The translations under genes and the position numbers were made by a program. This document shows, one piece after another, positions 1 through 9,478 of a stretch of DNA of 17,881 nt. Source of the DNA: Vairimorpha apis BRL 01 (lineage: Eukaryota; Microsporidia; Nosematidae); assembly GCA_000447185.1 (NCBI GenBank), contig KE647339.1, positions 1-17,881 of the forward strand, in the 5' to 3' direction. The stretch's first letter is position 1, and each line of letters begins with the position of its first letter. Below the pieces are notes generated by a model. That model had not been told where the DNA came from. It made no database searches and saw only the letters and a program-made list of their open reading frames with translations.

Positions 1-14
1 AAAATAGAAAAAAA

Positions 15-300
15 ATAAGACGATTTAGGTCAAAAAATGTAGAGATATGCATAAATACGAAGCAAAATAATAAAATTTTTGTTATTACATAGTAAGGAAT
101 TATAACAATTATTATATACAATACATAAAAAAGTAAATATTAACAAAGAAAACAAACGTACGTTAAATGCAGAATTTAAAAATAAATTTAGAGAGTTTTT
201 ATATAGGAATCATTAAGTTGAACATATTATAAGATAGGAAAGGTGGTTTAAAAGTTTCGAATTTAATACTTTAATGTTCAGCAAAGTCGAACTATAAATA
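15..300 (+). mobile_element. Possible LINE remnant, region ahead of reverse transcriptase
   Basis: This stretch is less AT-rich than the 700 bases after it and gives short protein-like pieces in shifting plus-strand frames. They include DDLGQKM from about 19, KYEAK in the next frame near 54, and NAEFKNKFREFLYRN near 166-210. The order of an R-Y/K-Y-E-A-K block followed by an F-x-x-F-x-R block resembles the linker between the N-terminal region and reverse transcriptase in the LINE copies further right. Copy B has a comparable IRKYEK block on the minus strand near 14340. Frames are broken by several stops and the left part lies outside the window. The assignment rests on remembered family resemblance and weak motifs, so it is tentative. 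Confidence 0.3.
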
Positions 301-1046
301 ATATTAACAAAAGCATTCATAGTCACATACAGTTATAATACACTAAATATATATATTTAACATTTAAATATATATTATAAAGATTTTAACATAATAAAGC
401 TGTAAATAATCGTTTTATTGTCTGTTTAATTATTTTTAATTGTTTTTTAAATCCAAATTTGAAATTTTTTTAGTTAAATATTTTTTAAATATTTGAAAAT
501 TTTATATAAATTGTTTTAAAAAATTATAAAAAATATATTAATTTTAAATTTTATAATAACCAATTTATTATTTATTTAATATAATTTTTTTTATAATTTT
601 TTTTTGAAATTTTTTTGTTAAAGTAATTTTTTGATTTTGATTTTAAAATTTTTATCGATTTTTTAATTAATATAAAATATTAGAGTTATTTGACATTTTT
701 ATAAAATTGAAAAAATAATTAAAATATATTAATCGAAAATATTAAATTTAAACATCCGTTTTGTGTATATAAAGTTATATAAAAAACAGAAATTTAAATT
801 ACATCTTTAATTATAAATTAAAAAATTTGACGTAGTAATATAATTTTTGATTTTTGTTTACAGATATAATTTACAATATTTTAGATTCATTAAATTATAT
901 TTTTTCATATCAATTATTATGTTTATTTATATAAAAAAAATTTGAAAAAATGATAATATAAAAAATTTACAAAGTTTAATAATATAAAGACTTTAATTTT
1001 TTATAATTAATTAAAATATATAGTAAAAGTATTAAAAAATAACCCC
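301..1046. other. AT-rich spacer upstream of the large gene
   Basis: About 750 bases of almost pure A/T with long T and A runs. No open frame, RNA gene or clear repeat is visible. The part next to 1047 presumably includes the promoter, but TATA-like strings are everywhere in this composition, so none can be singled out. Confidence 0.6.
1043..1046 (+). promoter_or_regulatory. CCCC motif just before the ATG
   Basis: Four C residues directly abut the ATG at 1047, in a region where C is rare. CCC- or GGG-like motifs just upstream of the start codon are a reported feature of microsporidian genes. The motif supports 1047 as the true start and supports a microsporidian origin. The only other C run noticed nearby lies inside the gene. 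No comparable motif precedes the ATG of the protease gene at 10630. Confidence 0.55.
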
Positions 1047-2126
1047 ATGATCGATCTACAAAATAAAAGGTTAGAAAATATAAATAACATTTCAATACCT
1101 ATTTCTCATTCTATTATACGAAAAAGAAAAAGACGGTTTATATACTACTTCTTATGTATATTGTTATCCTTTATTTCTATTCGTATAATTTTAATTTTAT
1201 ATGCTATTTCAAATTTTAAATTTTCAGAATTTCGAGTTAAAACAATATCTTATGATATGAAAGATTTTAATACATTATTTTTGGATATTGAGTTTCCTAA
1301 AGTATATTCTCCATTGCACGTTCAATTATGTCAAGCAGAATGTATGATTGATTCTGGTTCATATACATTAAACAGGGTTGCTGAAATTAATATTCCTAAT
1401 ATTGAACTTGGTAAATATAAAGGTGTTGAAATTGCTGGAAATTTTAATTTAACTTATGTTAATCCTACACATCTTATTAATATCTTAAAAAAACGAAAAA
1501 ATGTAGTAATAACATGTACTTGTGATATTTGGTTCAGATTTTGCTTTATTAAAATTAAAATGTCTCCAATGTTTACACATTTTTTAGATTTTGAAAAAAA
1601 TAAAAGTACAGTTGATAATTTTCCATTTACAATTAGAACTATATCAACAAAATATAAGAAGATGAACAACGAAGTTGATGATGAATTTATTGAAACAACT
1701 TTTGAAATTGAAAGTTATAATGTTCAGATACCTAGTTTATTAAAAATTAAAACATATAATTCTCAATTTCTTTTTACAAATGATTTACCGATTAAAATTA
1801 GATTAAAAGAAATTGATATTGAAAACGGTGTTATTAATAAACCTATAATTTTCTCATTTGAAATCAAGAAAGAAGACATTAATACAATTCTAGAATCTTT
1901 TAATAAATTTTACAAGAGAAGAAATTTAAATATTGGTTTTCATCAAGCTTTTGTAAATAATCAACCTAAAGATCTTAAACCGTTTAATTTGATTGTTAAA
2001 CATTCTTTATTCTATAATAATGATCAGACCCGCAATTGTGAACATGATCAAGAATTTAAAAAACCATTTTTAAGCATTAAAGATATCGAATTTAAAAAAA
2101 AATTCTTAAAGCTTCACTTTTTTTAG
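1047..2126 (+). CDS. Intact N-terminal 359 codons of the broken membrane-protein gene
   Basis: This is the longest uninterrupted part of the decayed gene and could still yield a protein if transcribed. It holds the start (with CCCC directly upstream), a basic stretch at residues 25-30, a single membrane segment at about 31-53, and roughly 300 residues predicted outside the membrane. Its stop TAG follows a run of seven T (2118-2124). One extra T would continue the reading into the next segment (LDLNLYP and onward), so the stop is created by the frameshift and is not the ancestral end. A minus-strand open frame at 1454-1669 is its shadow. Whether the truncated form is functional cannot be told from the sequence. 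Confidence 0.6.
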   Translation: MIDLQNKRLENINNISIPISHSIIRKRKRRFIYYFLCILLSFISIRIILILYAISNFKFSEFRVKTISYDMKDFNTLFLDIEFPKVYSPLHVQLCQAECMIDSGSYTLNRVAEINIPNIELGKYKGVEIAGNFNLTYVNPTHLINILKKRKNVVITCTCDIWFRFCFIKIKMSPMFTHFLDFEKNKSTVDNFPFTIRTISTKYKKMNNEVDDEFIETTFEIESYNVQIPSLLKIKTYNSQFLFTNDLPIKIRLKEIDIENGVINKPIIFSFEIKKEDINTILESFNKFYKRRNLNIGFHQAFVNNQPKDLKPFNLIVKHSLFYNNDQTRNCEHDQEFKKPFLSIKDIEFKKKFLKLHFF

Positions 2127-4604
2127 ATTTGAATTTGTATCCAATAATTACAAAATACACTTTATTTAAATATGATTTTAAAGATCCACTGAATTTTAAT
2201 TTAAAATTAAACAATGAAATCTACGGAATAATAAATATTGAGCCTATTAAATGCAAAGAATTTATCAAATTAAAAGTTAATTATAAGTTTCCAGATAAAG
2301 AAATGATTTTAATAGATATACAAAATAAGAAAATGCAAATATCGTTAGACCAAGCTGAAAGCAAATCTTTTTTTCTTTGAATTGTAAATTTGATTTTTTA
2401 CAGAGAAACTATTGTTAAAATTAATGATATGGTATTTACATCTGAAAAATCTAAAAATGATAAACCCGTCATTGAAAAAAGTCATGTTGTTGAACTATTT
2501 AATAAGTTCAAATGATTCTGATGTAATAATTTCATCTTATTTAAATTTAAATTATATAAATAATTTTTAAAATATGTCTACATTCAAATTCCTAATATTA
2601 AATTACAAATTTCAAATGAGTTGATTAAATACGAAAATACTTTTGTTTGCTAATAATTATAGAATAGATTCAGAAGGAAGGATTTCAGGAATCTTTAATC
2701 TTTTAAGTAAAATTAATGCTTTTAAAGTTTTAATTATTTAGATCTTCTAGGAGAAATAAAAACTTCTTCTTTTAAAGTCAATTTTGTTAATATGAAATTT
2801 TCTTATGATTTTAAAATTATTTATAGAGATCAACCTAAAAATAATTGCTTTACTTCTGATTCTAATATACAAGATAAAATATTCGATTTAAGAAAATACA
2901 AATTTTCTTTTGAAGAAATTAATAAAGACTTAGACTTTAAATTTCGAATCAATCCAATTGAAAATATTTTTAAAATTTTAGATGAAAATTTCAATCTTAA
3001 AAATAATTTTATTTTTAATCAAAATTTAATTTTCAAAATAATTCCATACAATGATCTTATTTTAGATCAAAATAATATAGAATTTTATGTTGCGAAAAAA
3101 AAATTTTCTCTTTATTATATTAATGGAAATTATAAATTTATTTGTGAAGGATTCGAAATAAAATTTAATTTAAATCATGTAGTATTATAAAAGCATTAGT
3201 ACAAAATAATTATACAATAATGTCTTGCTCTAATCATTTAAGTTATATAATATCGAATTTATTTTGTAATTTTAGAAAAGAAAAGATTACACAAAACTTT
3301 TTGATAAATTTTTAAAGAATGAAATTTTAAATTGTAATATTATGTACAAAAATTATTTATCAGAAAAAATGAATGAAGTCGAATATTTTACTGATATTAA
3401 ATTAAGTTTTGACATCTCAGACAAACTTTTAGAAAAACTTGTATTTAATGAATTTTCAATATGTGAGCAGAAAATAGAAGTTTCGGATTTTTATACTGAT
3501 TGTGTCATATTGACTTTACAGAACGAAATTATTAATTATAAGTATGGCAAAAAACTTGAGTTGAAATTATCATTTGCAGATAGTATAGACAAATTACTTG
3601 AATGTAAACTTGAATATAAAAATTTAAATAATAATAATATTTGGACTGATTATTCAAATGGAAATAATATTTTATCAGTTTTTAGAGCTTTTTCTTCTTT
3701 TTTATATGCACCTTCAGAAAAAGAAGATTGTTTTGATAAAAATTTTCCAATTGTTAATATCGATTTTAAAAACCTAAAAGTTGACGAACTATCAAAAAAT
3801 GTTTATATTTATGTTGATTTAATATTTGAAAGTATTGGATGGAAAAAAATATTTAATTCATTAATTCAAAATTTTTTAAGCACTTTTTACAGTTTTATCC
3901 CTGAATTTATAAACTTAGAATTAGATATTCCATATATTTGTTTATTCACTTTAGGATCTAATAAAGAAAGAAAAGATATGAAATATAATGTTTTAAATTT
4001 TCTTTTATAGGTGAGCCATCAACGTCAGTTTACACTTTAAATTGTAAAAATAATATTGAAAAAAATATAAATTATGATATTGAGTGTAAAATAGTTTTGC
4101 ATGGAAATTTTTTAATTGAATTTCCATGTTCAGAAATGATCGAAATATTAAATTTGAATTTATACTCACCTGTCATAAATGGTATATCAACATTATTAAA
4201 AAACGAGAATCCTTCTGATATATATAAAAATTTAGTTTTTTAAGTAAAGATTTTTTATGTGATGGTAAAATCATAATTTTTCTTGGTTTTAATCTATGTA
4301 TTGAATTTAAAAAGAATTTATATTTTGATGTAAATGTTAATAATGATTTAATTGGAAAAATACATTTTTGTGATAACCAAGATAAGATGGATATTTAAAA
4401 TTTTTAACAACACATTGGCATATTCATAATATTTTAATAAAGTATTTAGAGTTAAAGAATGAAAAAAACTATTTATCGATCAAATGTTTTTATGATAATA
4501 TTGATATATTTCAATCTCAAGTTTTATTTTCTGCAAGTATACACGAATATTTTGTTAGTAACTTCTTAAACAATCAGTTGTTATGTTATATAAGAAATGA
4601 TTGA
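1047..4604 (+). pseudogene. Large membrane-anchored protein gene broken by about 12 frameshifts
   Basis: Product not recognised with certainty. The intact first part (1047-2126, 359 codons) starts with a short N-terminus, a basic cluster RKRKRR at residues 25-30 and one hydrophobic segment at about 31-53. It then becomes beta-rich sequence with Cys pairs. This suggests a type II single-pass protein with a large domain across the membrane. Coding sequence continues in changing frames, for example 2129-2380, 2520-2567, 2643-2738, 2741-3190, 3190-3312, 3303-4010, 4007-4243, 4240-4398 and 4395-4604, ending at a TGA. About twelve one-base shifts connect them. Inside each segment I found no isolated nonsense change. 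The size, N-terminal anchor and repeated pattern of the beta-rich part recall fungal DUF3712/Tag1-like vacuolar membrane proteins, but this is a guess. It is either a young pseudogene or a gene damaged by assembly errors. Confidence 0.7.
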
Positions 4605-5194
4605 AAAATTTTAGTATTTAATATTATTTATATTAAATAAATTTGTTTATTTTTACATCTATATAATATTATTTATGAACATATATTTGAATTTAATTTT
4701 ATAAATTATTTGGTCGTTGTAAAAAAATTTATACCAATTTAAATATAATTAAATTCTTGAATAATATACAAATTTCAAGCATTTAATTTGTGATAAATAA
4801 CATCCTACAACATAATTTTAATGACGATATTTTAATTATCAAAAAATTTTACTGTTAGTTTATTAATAAATATGTTTCATTGTTTTTATTTCACTGTATT
4901 TAATATATTTATTTTTCATAAAAATTAATTTTACATTTATATTTTTTTTATGTGATTATAAAAAAATAAATTTATTTAATTAATTTCTTGATAAAATTAA
5001 ATTCTATTATTGGTTTAAAAAAATAAATACTATAATTATGATAAATACTTATATATATTATATATATAAATTAATAGTTAATTTTACTTATATGTCAATA
5101 TAAATACGATTAAAACAGATGTAAAAATTTAATATAATAAACTAGATATTGTGGTAACAGATAAAAAATACATAGAGATTTTATATTTTAAACA
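4605..5194. other. AT-rich spacer
   Basis: Nearly pure A/T after the end of the broken gene. It contains AATAAA-like strings soon after the stop (near 4634), which could serve as poly(A) signals but are expected by chance here. A self-complementary AT block lies near 5048-5072. No gene is visible. Confidence 0.55.
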
Positions 5195-5510
5195 GAGGTA
5201 ACATCTATTAACAACCTTCAACAAGTAGAGACAGAAAAATTATGAAAATACGATCTGATAGCTGATGAACTAGGTTTGATACATGGGTTTAAGACGAGTC
5301 AATTACATATGTGCTAACATGGGATGTGGTATAGTCACTAAATACCACGCAAAATACATAAAGAAGCTAGAAATCTCAGACTAATTCGAAGCATATACAA
5401 TCATTAACTTGTAAGAAAACTCTAGAGAGTGAATCAATGGAGTACAGAAGATGAGGAGACTTAATATTAGCGGAGAACGAGAGGAACGAAAACTTACATA
5501 CATAATGATT
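5195..5510 (+). mobile_element. LINE 3' end fragment, plus strand (copy C)
   Basis: A short island of higher GC content that reads as the C-terminus of a LINE polyprotein. From 5210 the frame gives NLQQVETEKL, a stop, then KYDLIADELGLIHG. After frameshifts come an IQSLTCKKTLES block and YRR near 5398-5450. The same order occurs in copies A (VDRLSIIENEKLRKYDF, IQSIVLKKTLES) and D (VENDIKRKYNLLAEELGLIY). The VETEK-KYD-ELG block is the tail that follows the restriction-like endonuclease motif in these elements. Only the last 100 or so codons are present, so this is a 5'-truncated insertion or an eroded remnant. It lies tail-to-tail with copy A. Confidence 0.65.
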
Positions 5511-6004
5511 CCATTTGATTTTGAAGCAACAATATAATATAATAATGAAATTAACCCTTAAAAAAAAGTTATCCTTTAATTATAAAATTTTTGAAAAATT
5601 TTATTTTTTATTAAATGATAATTATTAAAAAATTTTATTTTAAATTTCGACTTTATTTAAATATTCTTAAATTTTTAGAAAAATTTTAATTTTAATTTTT
5701 TAATATCATTTGAATATATATGGTAATAAAAGTGTTTTAAACTAGTCTTTCCTGTTATTTATTATTTTACAATATTCAAAAGAAATACATGGTAATTAAA
5801 TAGTTATAAATAAAATTTTCTTACGTTTATAATGTGTAAATTAATATTAATAATATATACTAAAAAATTGTTATATAATTATTTAAATTTTAGTATTTAG
5901 GATTTTTTATTAAAATATAAATTTTATAAATAATAATATAGATTATGAAAAAAATCTCCAATGAAGTATAATAATAAATTACATGTTAAATATAAATTTT
6001 AATG
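5511..6004. other. AT-rich spacer between two LINE tails
   Basis: Very AT-rich and low-complexity. It separates the plus-strand tail of copy C from the minus-strand tail of copy A and may hold their 3' untranslated regions. No open frame or other feature was seen. Confidence 0.5.
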
Positions 6005-8890
6005 TGTTATATTGTTCAATTTTCACTCTTAAATTTCTTCGGCTTCCACTTTTAGCTCGGGCAATCATAAAAACCTCATAATTCCCTGATACTATGGTTT
6101 TTAATACAAGTACATATATATTTTTCATTATATTTAACTCTTTATGTTTTTTCGATGATCACTAAGAACACAAACTATATTAAATTCTCTATGTTTTTCT
6201 CTATCTAATCTTTATCAACATTCTTTGGTAATAGTTTCGTCTTTAATCTAATGAAATAGACTCTAAGGTCTTCTTAAGTACTATAGACTGGATGTATGCT
6301 TAAAAGAACTGTTTGATTTCTGATCTTTTATGTACATCATTTGGTATCAAGTTTCTACTTCATCTTATGTTATTACATAGGAAACTATCAATGTTCGATT
6401 TTTTTGATTGCTCCTAGTCATTTGCATAAAAGTCGTACTTCCTTAGTTTTTCATTCTCGATTATTGAAAGTCGATCCACATTAATTATTCCAATTTCAAC
6501 TATAAAAATTTTTTTCTTCTTTTCAACTATAAAAATTTCTTTCTTCTTCTTATCTTGAACAAGAAAACAGTATTTCTAAACTAACCTTGATATTCGTATC
6601 TATATTCGTATCTACGCGTATTTCTGTAAATTATTCTCCATGATTTTCTTAATAGAATGACTAGAATTTTTTGAAACAAAATTTTTTCAAAGTAAGAGAT
6701 GTAGACACCTTACTACTTTATTATGTCTTCTCATGTAATCATGATTAATATTCGATCAAACTTTGTAGCTAGATGGTCGACAGTCTTCTTGTTTGATTCA
6801 CTGTAAGGATATTGTCCTTCTTGTTCAAAAAATATATTCCTATCCCTTAAGAAGCAATACAATACTTCTGATCTAGTTTGATTGTTTCATTTTCAACCAA
6901 TTATAAGATCCTACGATGCTAACTTTTTTGCGGTTCTTTAGTTTTGTATAACTTTCCGTGATAAATTCGTTTTTTAATATAGTCATATATTTTTTTTCTA
7001 CACTAGTATCTTAAAAAAATGTACTCTCATGTCATACCTCCTCTTAAGATATCATAACATATTTGAAAGATGAGAAGATATCCTCTACTACACTTTCAGT
7101 ATTGCTGCATGACTCAATGATTCATCATTAGATTCATTAAAAGATTAGTGTATGTTAATAAACATCTACACTCTTCATAATTTAACATAAATAAGACTTC
7201 TTATCATTTTTGTTCTCAAGTAGTATAGACTTTCTTTAAAGGTTAGTTGCAGATGTACCTGATGTTTTGTCAAAACTTGGAGGATATTAAGTTAAAATAT
7301 ATAAAATCGACAAGCTCGAGTTTCAAAAGACAAATGTGGTAATTAATGACTGATATAGCATGTTGTTAATGTCTCGAATCATATCTTGCTATTTAACTTA
7401 ATATTGCACAGTTTTTCTAAACGTACCAAAATCATAATATCACTTTTTAAAAGTCTGTTTTTGTTTGCACTGGAAGTGACTCATGTAATTTCCAAATATT
7501 TATATTCTTGTGAGTCTTCTAGCACCAATGCATCATCGCTATATTTTGTACAGTTAGTGGCAAATTTCTCTTTATTCATCTCTAGGCCAACACATAAGAA
7601 GAAATATAAGTTTATTCTTTCATCGGATACAACTAGAGGTTTTAGGACGTCAAAAAAAGAAGATAATTCGTTAAAAATCGTTTATCTTTGGGTTGTTTTC
7701 TTACTTTAGAAAATTGGCTTTCAATTTCGTACTCAAAAGGTCATTACATGATACAAATAAAAGAACAGAACACGGATTCATTTTAATAGATTCATTTGTC
7801 TATCCTATTAGTCAAGATTGTTTCAGATCCTGAATTTACATTCATGTAACACATTTTTTATATGCATTTCTATAATGACCTTATCAATTGTATAAGATTT
7901 AACTTGCCTAGGCATGAAAATATGTATCCATGGTCTACCTAATCTTAATTCTTTTTAACATTTATCTACATGGTTATCAACTTGTTACCATAATTCTTAT
8001 TGATTGCTATGTTAATAAAAGTTTGTTCCTTGGCCACCATACTTGCCTTTCTATATCCAATTGGTTCAAGGCTAAAACATTTTGCTTTCCACTATTAATT
8101 GCATTATTCTCGTAATACACTTAGTGTTTAGTAATAAAAAGTCGACATACAGGTGATAGGTCTAAAATCACTACCATGTTTCGAAGTATCTTTTGGTGTT
8201 AGTTACGTTTTTAATTGTAGAACCAAGAGTCGGGCTTTTTACAATCCAGATATATTTCCATTATAATTTTGTAATGAAAAGTATGTAAAACTTTACATTA
8301 ATTAATGAAAAAATTTAAAAAACCTTCAAAACTTGCAGCTTTCCAGTTCGGTAGAAATTTAAAAATTTACTACAAACTATTCTAAGGTTGGAAATGTGAT
8401 CTGATAAAATTATCAGGGTGATTGTCGAAAAAAATTTATTAAATATCGTGATGCCTTCTTCGTGCTCTTTTTTTACAAATTAACCTAAAATGAGTCATAT
8501 CTTCTTTCGTCTCATTCTGAATGACCTCTTGGGCGTCTCAGGATTTTTTATAGAATTTACTTTTTTAGGAATCAAAACTTTAGTTTTCATATCTAAATTT
8601 TTGCGTTGATCTGGCCCATTAGCTTTTTCTTTTAGATAAAAAGATCTTTGCACATAGATAAGATAACCTAGTGGTATTTCTCTATTATCAAGAAATTTTG
8701 CTAACTTGCCTTTTAATCTTATTAGCTTATCGTTTGTTCTCTTGGGTTAGCTTATAAAATGCTCTCGCTTTTAAAGAAAGTTATTCTTAGCTTCTAGAGT
8801 TGAGATCTTTTTTAAAGTACTCTCTCTTCAAGTAGATGCATAAAATTCCTTCAGCGTAATCTCATGATTGCAGTATCTGTGCCAAATTAG
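6005..8890 (-). mobile_element. Degenerate near-full-length LINE retrotransposon (copy A)
   Basis: Non-LTR retrotransposon remnant, read right to left. Its N-terminal part includes IPLGYLIYVQRSFYLKEKAN (8618-8677), followed by proline- and lysine-rich sequence. The region after the reverse transcriptase catalytic box reads GLEMNKEKFATNC (7550-7588) and YKYLEI (7488-7505), then a block containing EKLCNIKLNSK. A decayed Cys/His motif keeps VDHLATKFD (6755-6781) but has lost its Cys residues. HDYMRRHNKVVRCLHLLL follows one frame over. A restriction-like endonuclease region with EIFIVE and IFIVEIGI lies near 6480-6550, then the KYD and IQSIVLKKTLESISLD tail. The Cys/His motif plus nuclease downstream of reverse transcriptase is typical of the R2/R4/Dong type of LINE. 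Many stops and shifts make it dead. Plus-strand open frames at 7386-7709 and 7930-8115 are chance shadows. Confidence 0.78.
6494..6547. repeat. 27-bp tandem duplication in the LINE A endonuclease region
   Basis: Two adjacent 27-base units (6494-6520 and 6521-6547) differ at one position. On the minus strand they encode nine-codon units carrying the IFIVE core, so the nuclease motif is present twice in frame (EIFIVE then KKKKIFIVE). Copy B has only one such unit, so the duplication is specific to copy A. Confidence 0.75.
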
Positions 8891-9150
8891 TATAGTTTTG
8901 TTAATTTAATATTAATATTTATTTAGTTTATTGTAAAAATAAATTATAAAAAAATTATGCATATAATAAATTTTATTTATATAAAATTCTATCTTAAACA
9001 AAAATGTTTATTTTTAATAAATGATATTCATTAAAATTTAATAATTTCATCTTTATTTTTAAAATTATAAGGTAACTTATTTAATAAACTATAGAAATTA
9101 TTTTTTTTTAGTTTTATAAGAAAATATTTGAATGTAAAATCTTAATTTAT

Positions 9151-9241
9151 TTTATATGTTTTTTTTAAATTTAAAATTTACAACTGTTTTTAATAGAAAA
9201 AAGCTAAAAAATTTTCAATATAAATTTTATATGTTTTTTTT
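9151..9241. repeat. 16-base direct repeat in AT-rich spacer
   Basis: TTTATATG followed by eight T occurs at 9151-9166 and again at 9226-9241. Looser similarity extends rightward in both copies (each has a TACAA- block and then a TATAG- or AATAG-like string). It may be an old imperfect tandem duplication of about 75 bases, or a low-complexity coincidence. Confidence 0.3.
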
Positions 9242-9468
9242 ATTAAGATTTAAATCTACAAATGATTATTATAGATAAATCCTGCTTATTTTTTTTTGAT
9301 ATAATAAACAACAACTTTTATTATTATATTTAAATTTTGTATATATTAATATTTTTAACACTCAGATTAATTTAAGTTTTACATTTTAAAGATTAATTAA
9401 GGATGAGATAAATAGTTAATGTAAAATAAAAATATTTTATTATAAAATAAAAACAAAAAAATCATCTT

Positions 9469-9474
9469 TTTATT
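9469..9474 (-). promoter_or_regulatory. Possible poly(A) signal of the protease gene
   Basis: AATAAA on the minus strand begins only five bases after the TAA stop of the protease gene. A very short 3' untranslated region would fit a compact parasite genome. In this base composition the hexamer is common by chance. Confidence 0.25.
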
Positions 9475-9478
9475 TCAC

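Larger units (their letters stand above)
8891..9478. other. AT-rich spacer downstream of the protease gene
   Basis: Very AT-rich. It lies between the 5' end of LINE A and the 3' end of the minus-strand protease gene. Apart from the 16-base direct repeat listed separately and the AATAAA next to the protease stop, nothing was recognised. Confidence 0.5.

Noticed and set aside
301..1046. TATA-like and poly(A)-like strings throughout the spacers
   Set aside because: They are expected many times by chance in nearly pure A/T, so individual calls cannot be supported.
1454..1669. Minus-strand open frame of 71 codons
   Set aside because: It is wholly inside and antisense to the intact N-terminal part of the large plus-strand gene.
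2118..4398. Programmed frameshifting or introns as the cause of the frame changes
   Set aside because: About twelve shifts in both directions without a common slippery motif or splice-site pattern do not fit programmed frameshifting. Coding similarity continues directly across the shift points, leaving no room for introns.
5041..5075. AT palindrome as a possible replication origin
   Set aside because: Such blocks are frequent in this composition, and no origin-specific signal accompanies it.
7386..7709. Plus-strand open frame of 107 codons
   Set aside because: It lies opposite the LINE A segment that reads GLEMNKEKFATNC and YKYLEI on the minus strand, and its own translation shows no family motif. 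It is a shadow frame.
7930..8115. Plus-strand open frame of 61 codons with hydrophobic start
   Set aside because: It sits inside degraded LINE A on the opposite strand and has no motif, start context or neighbours.
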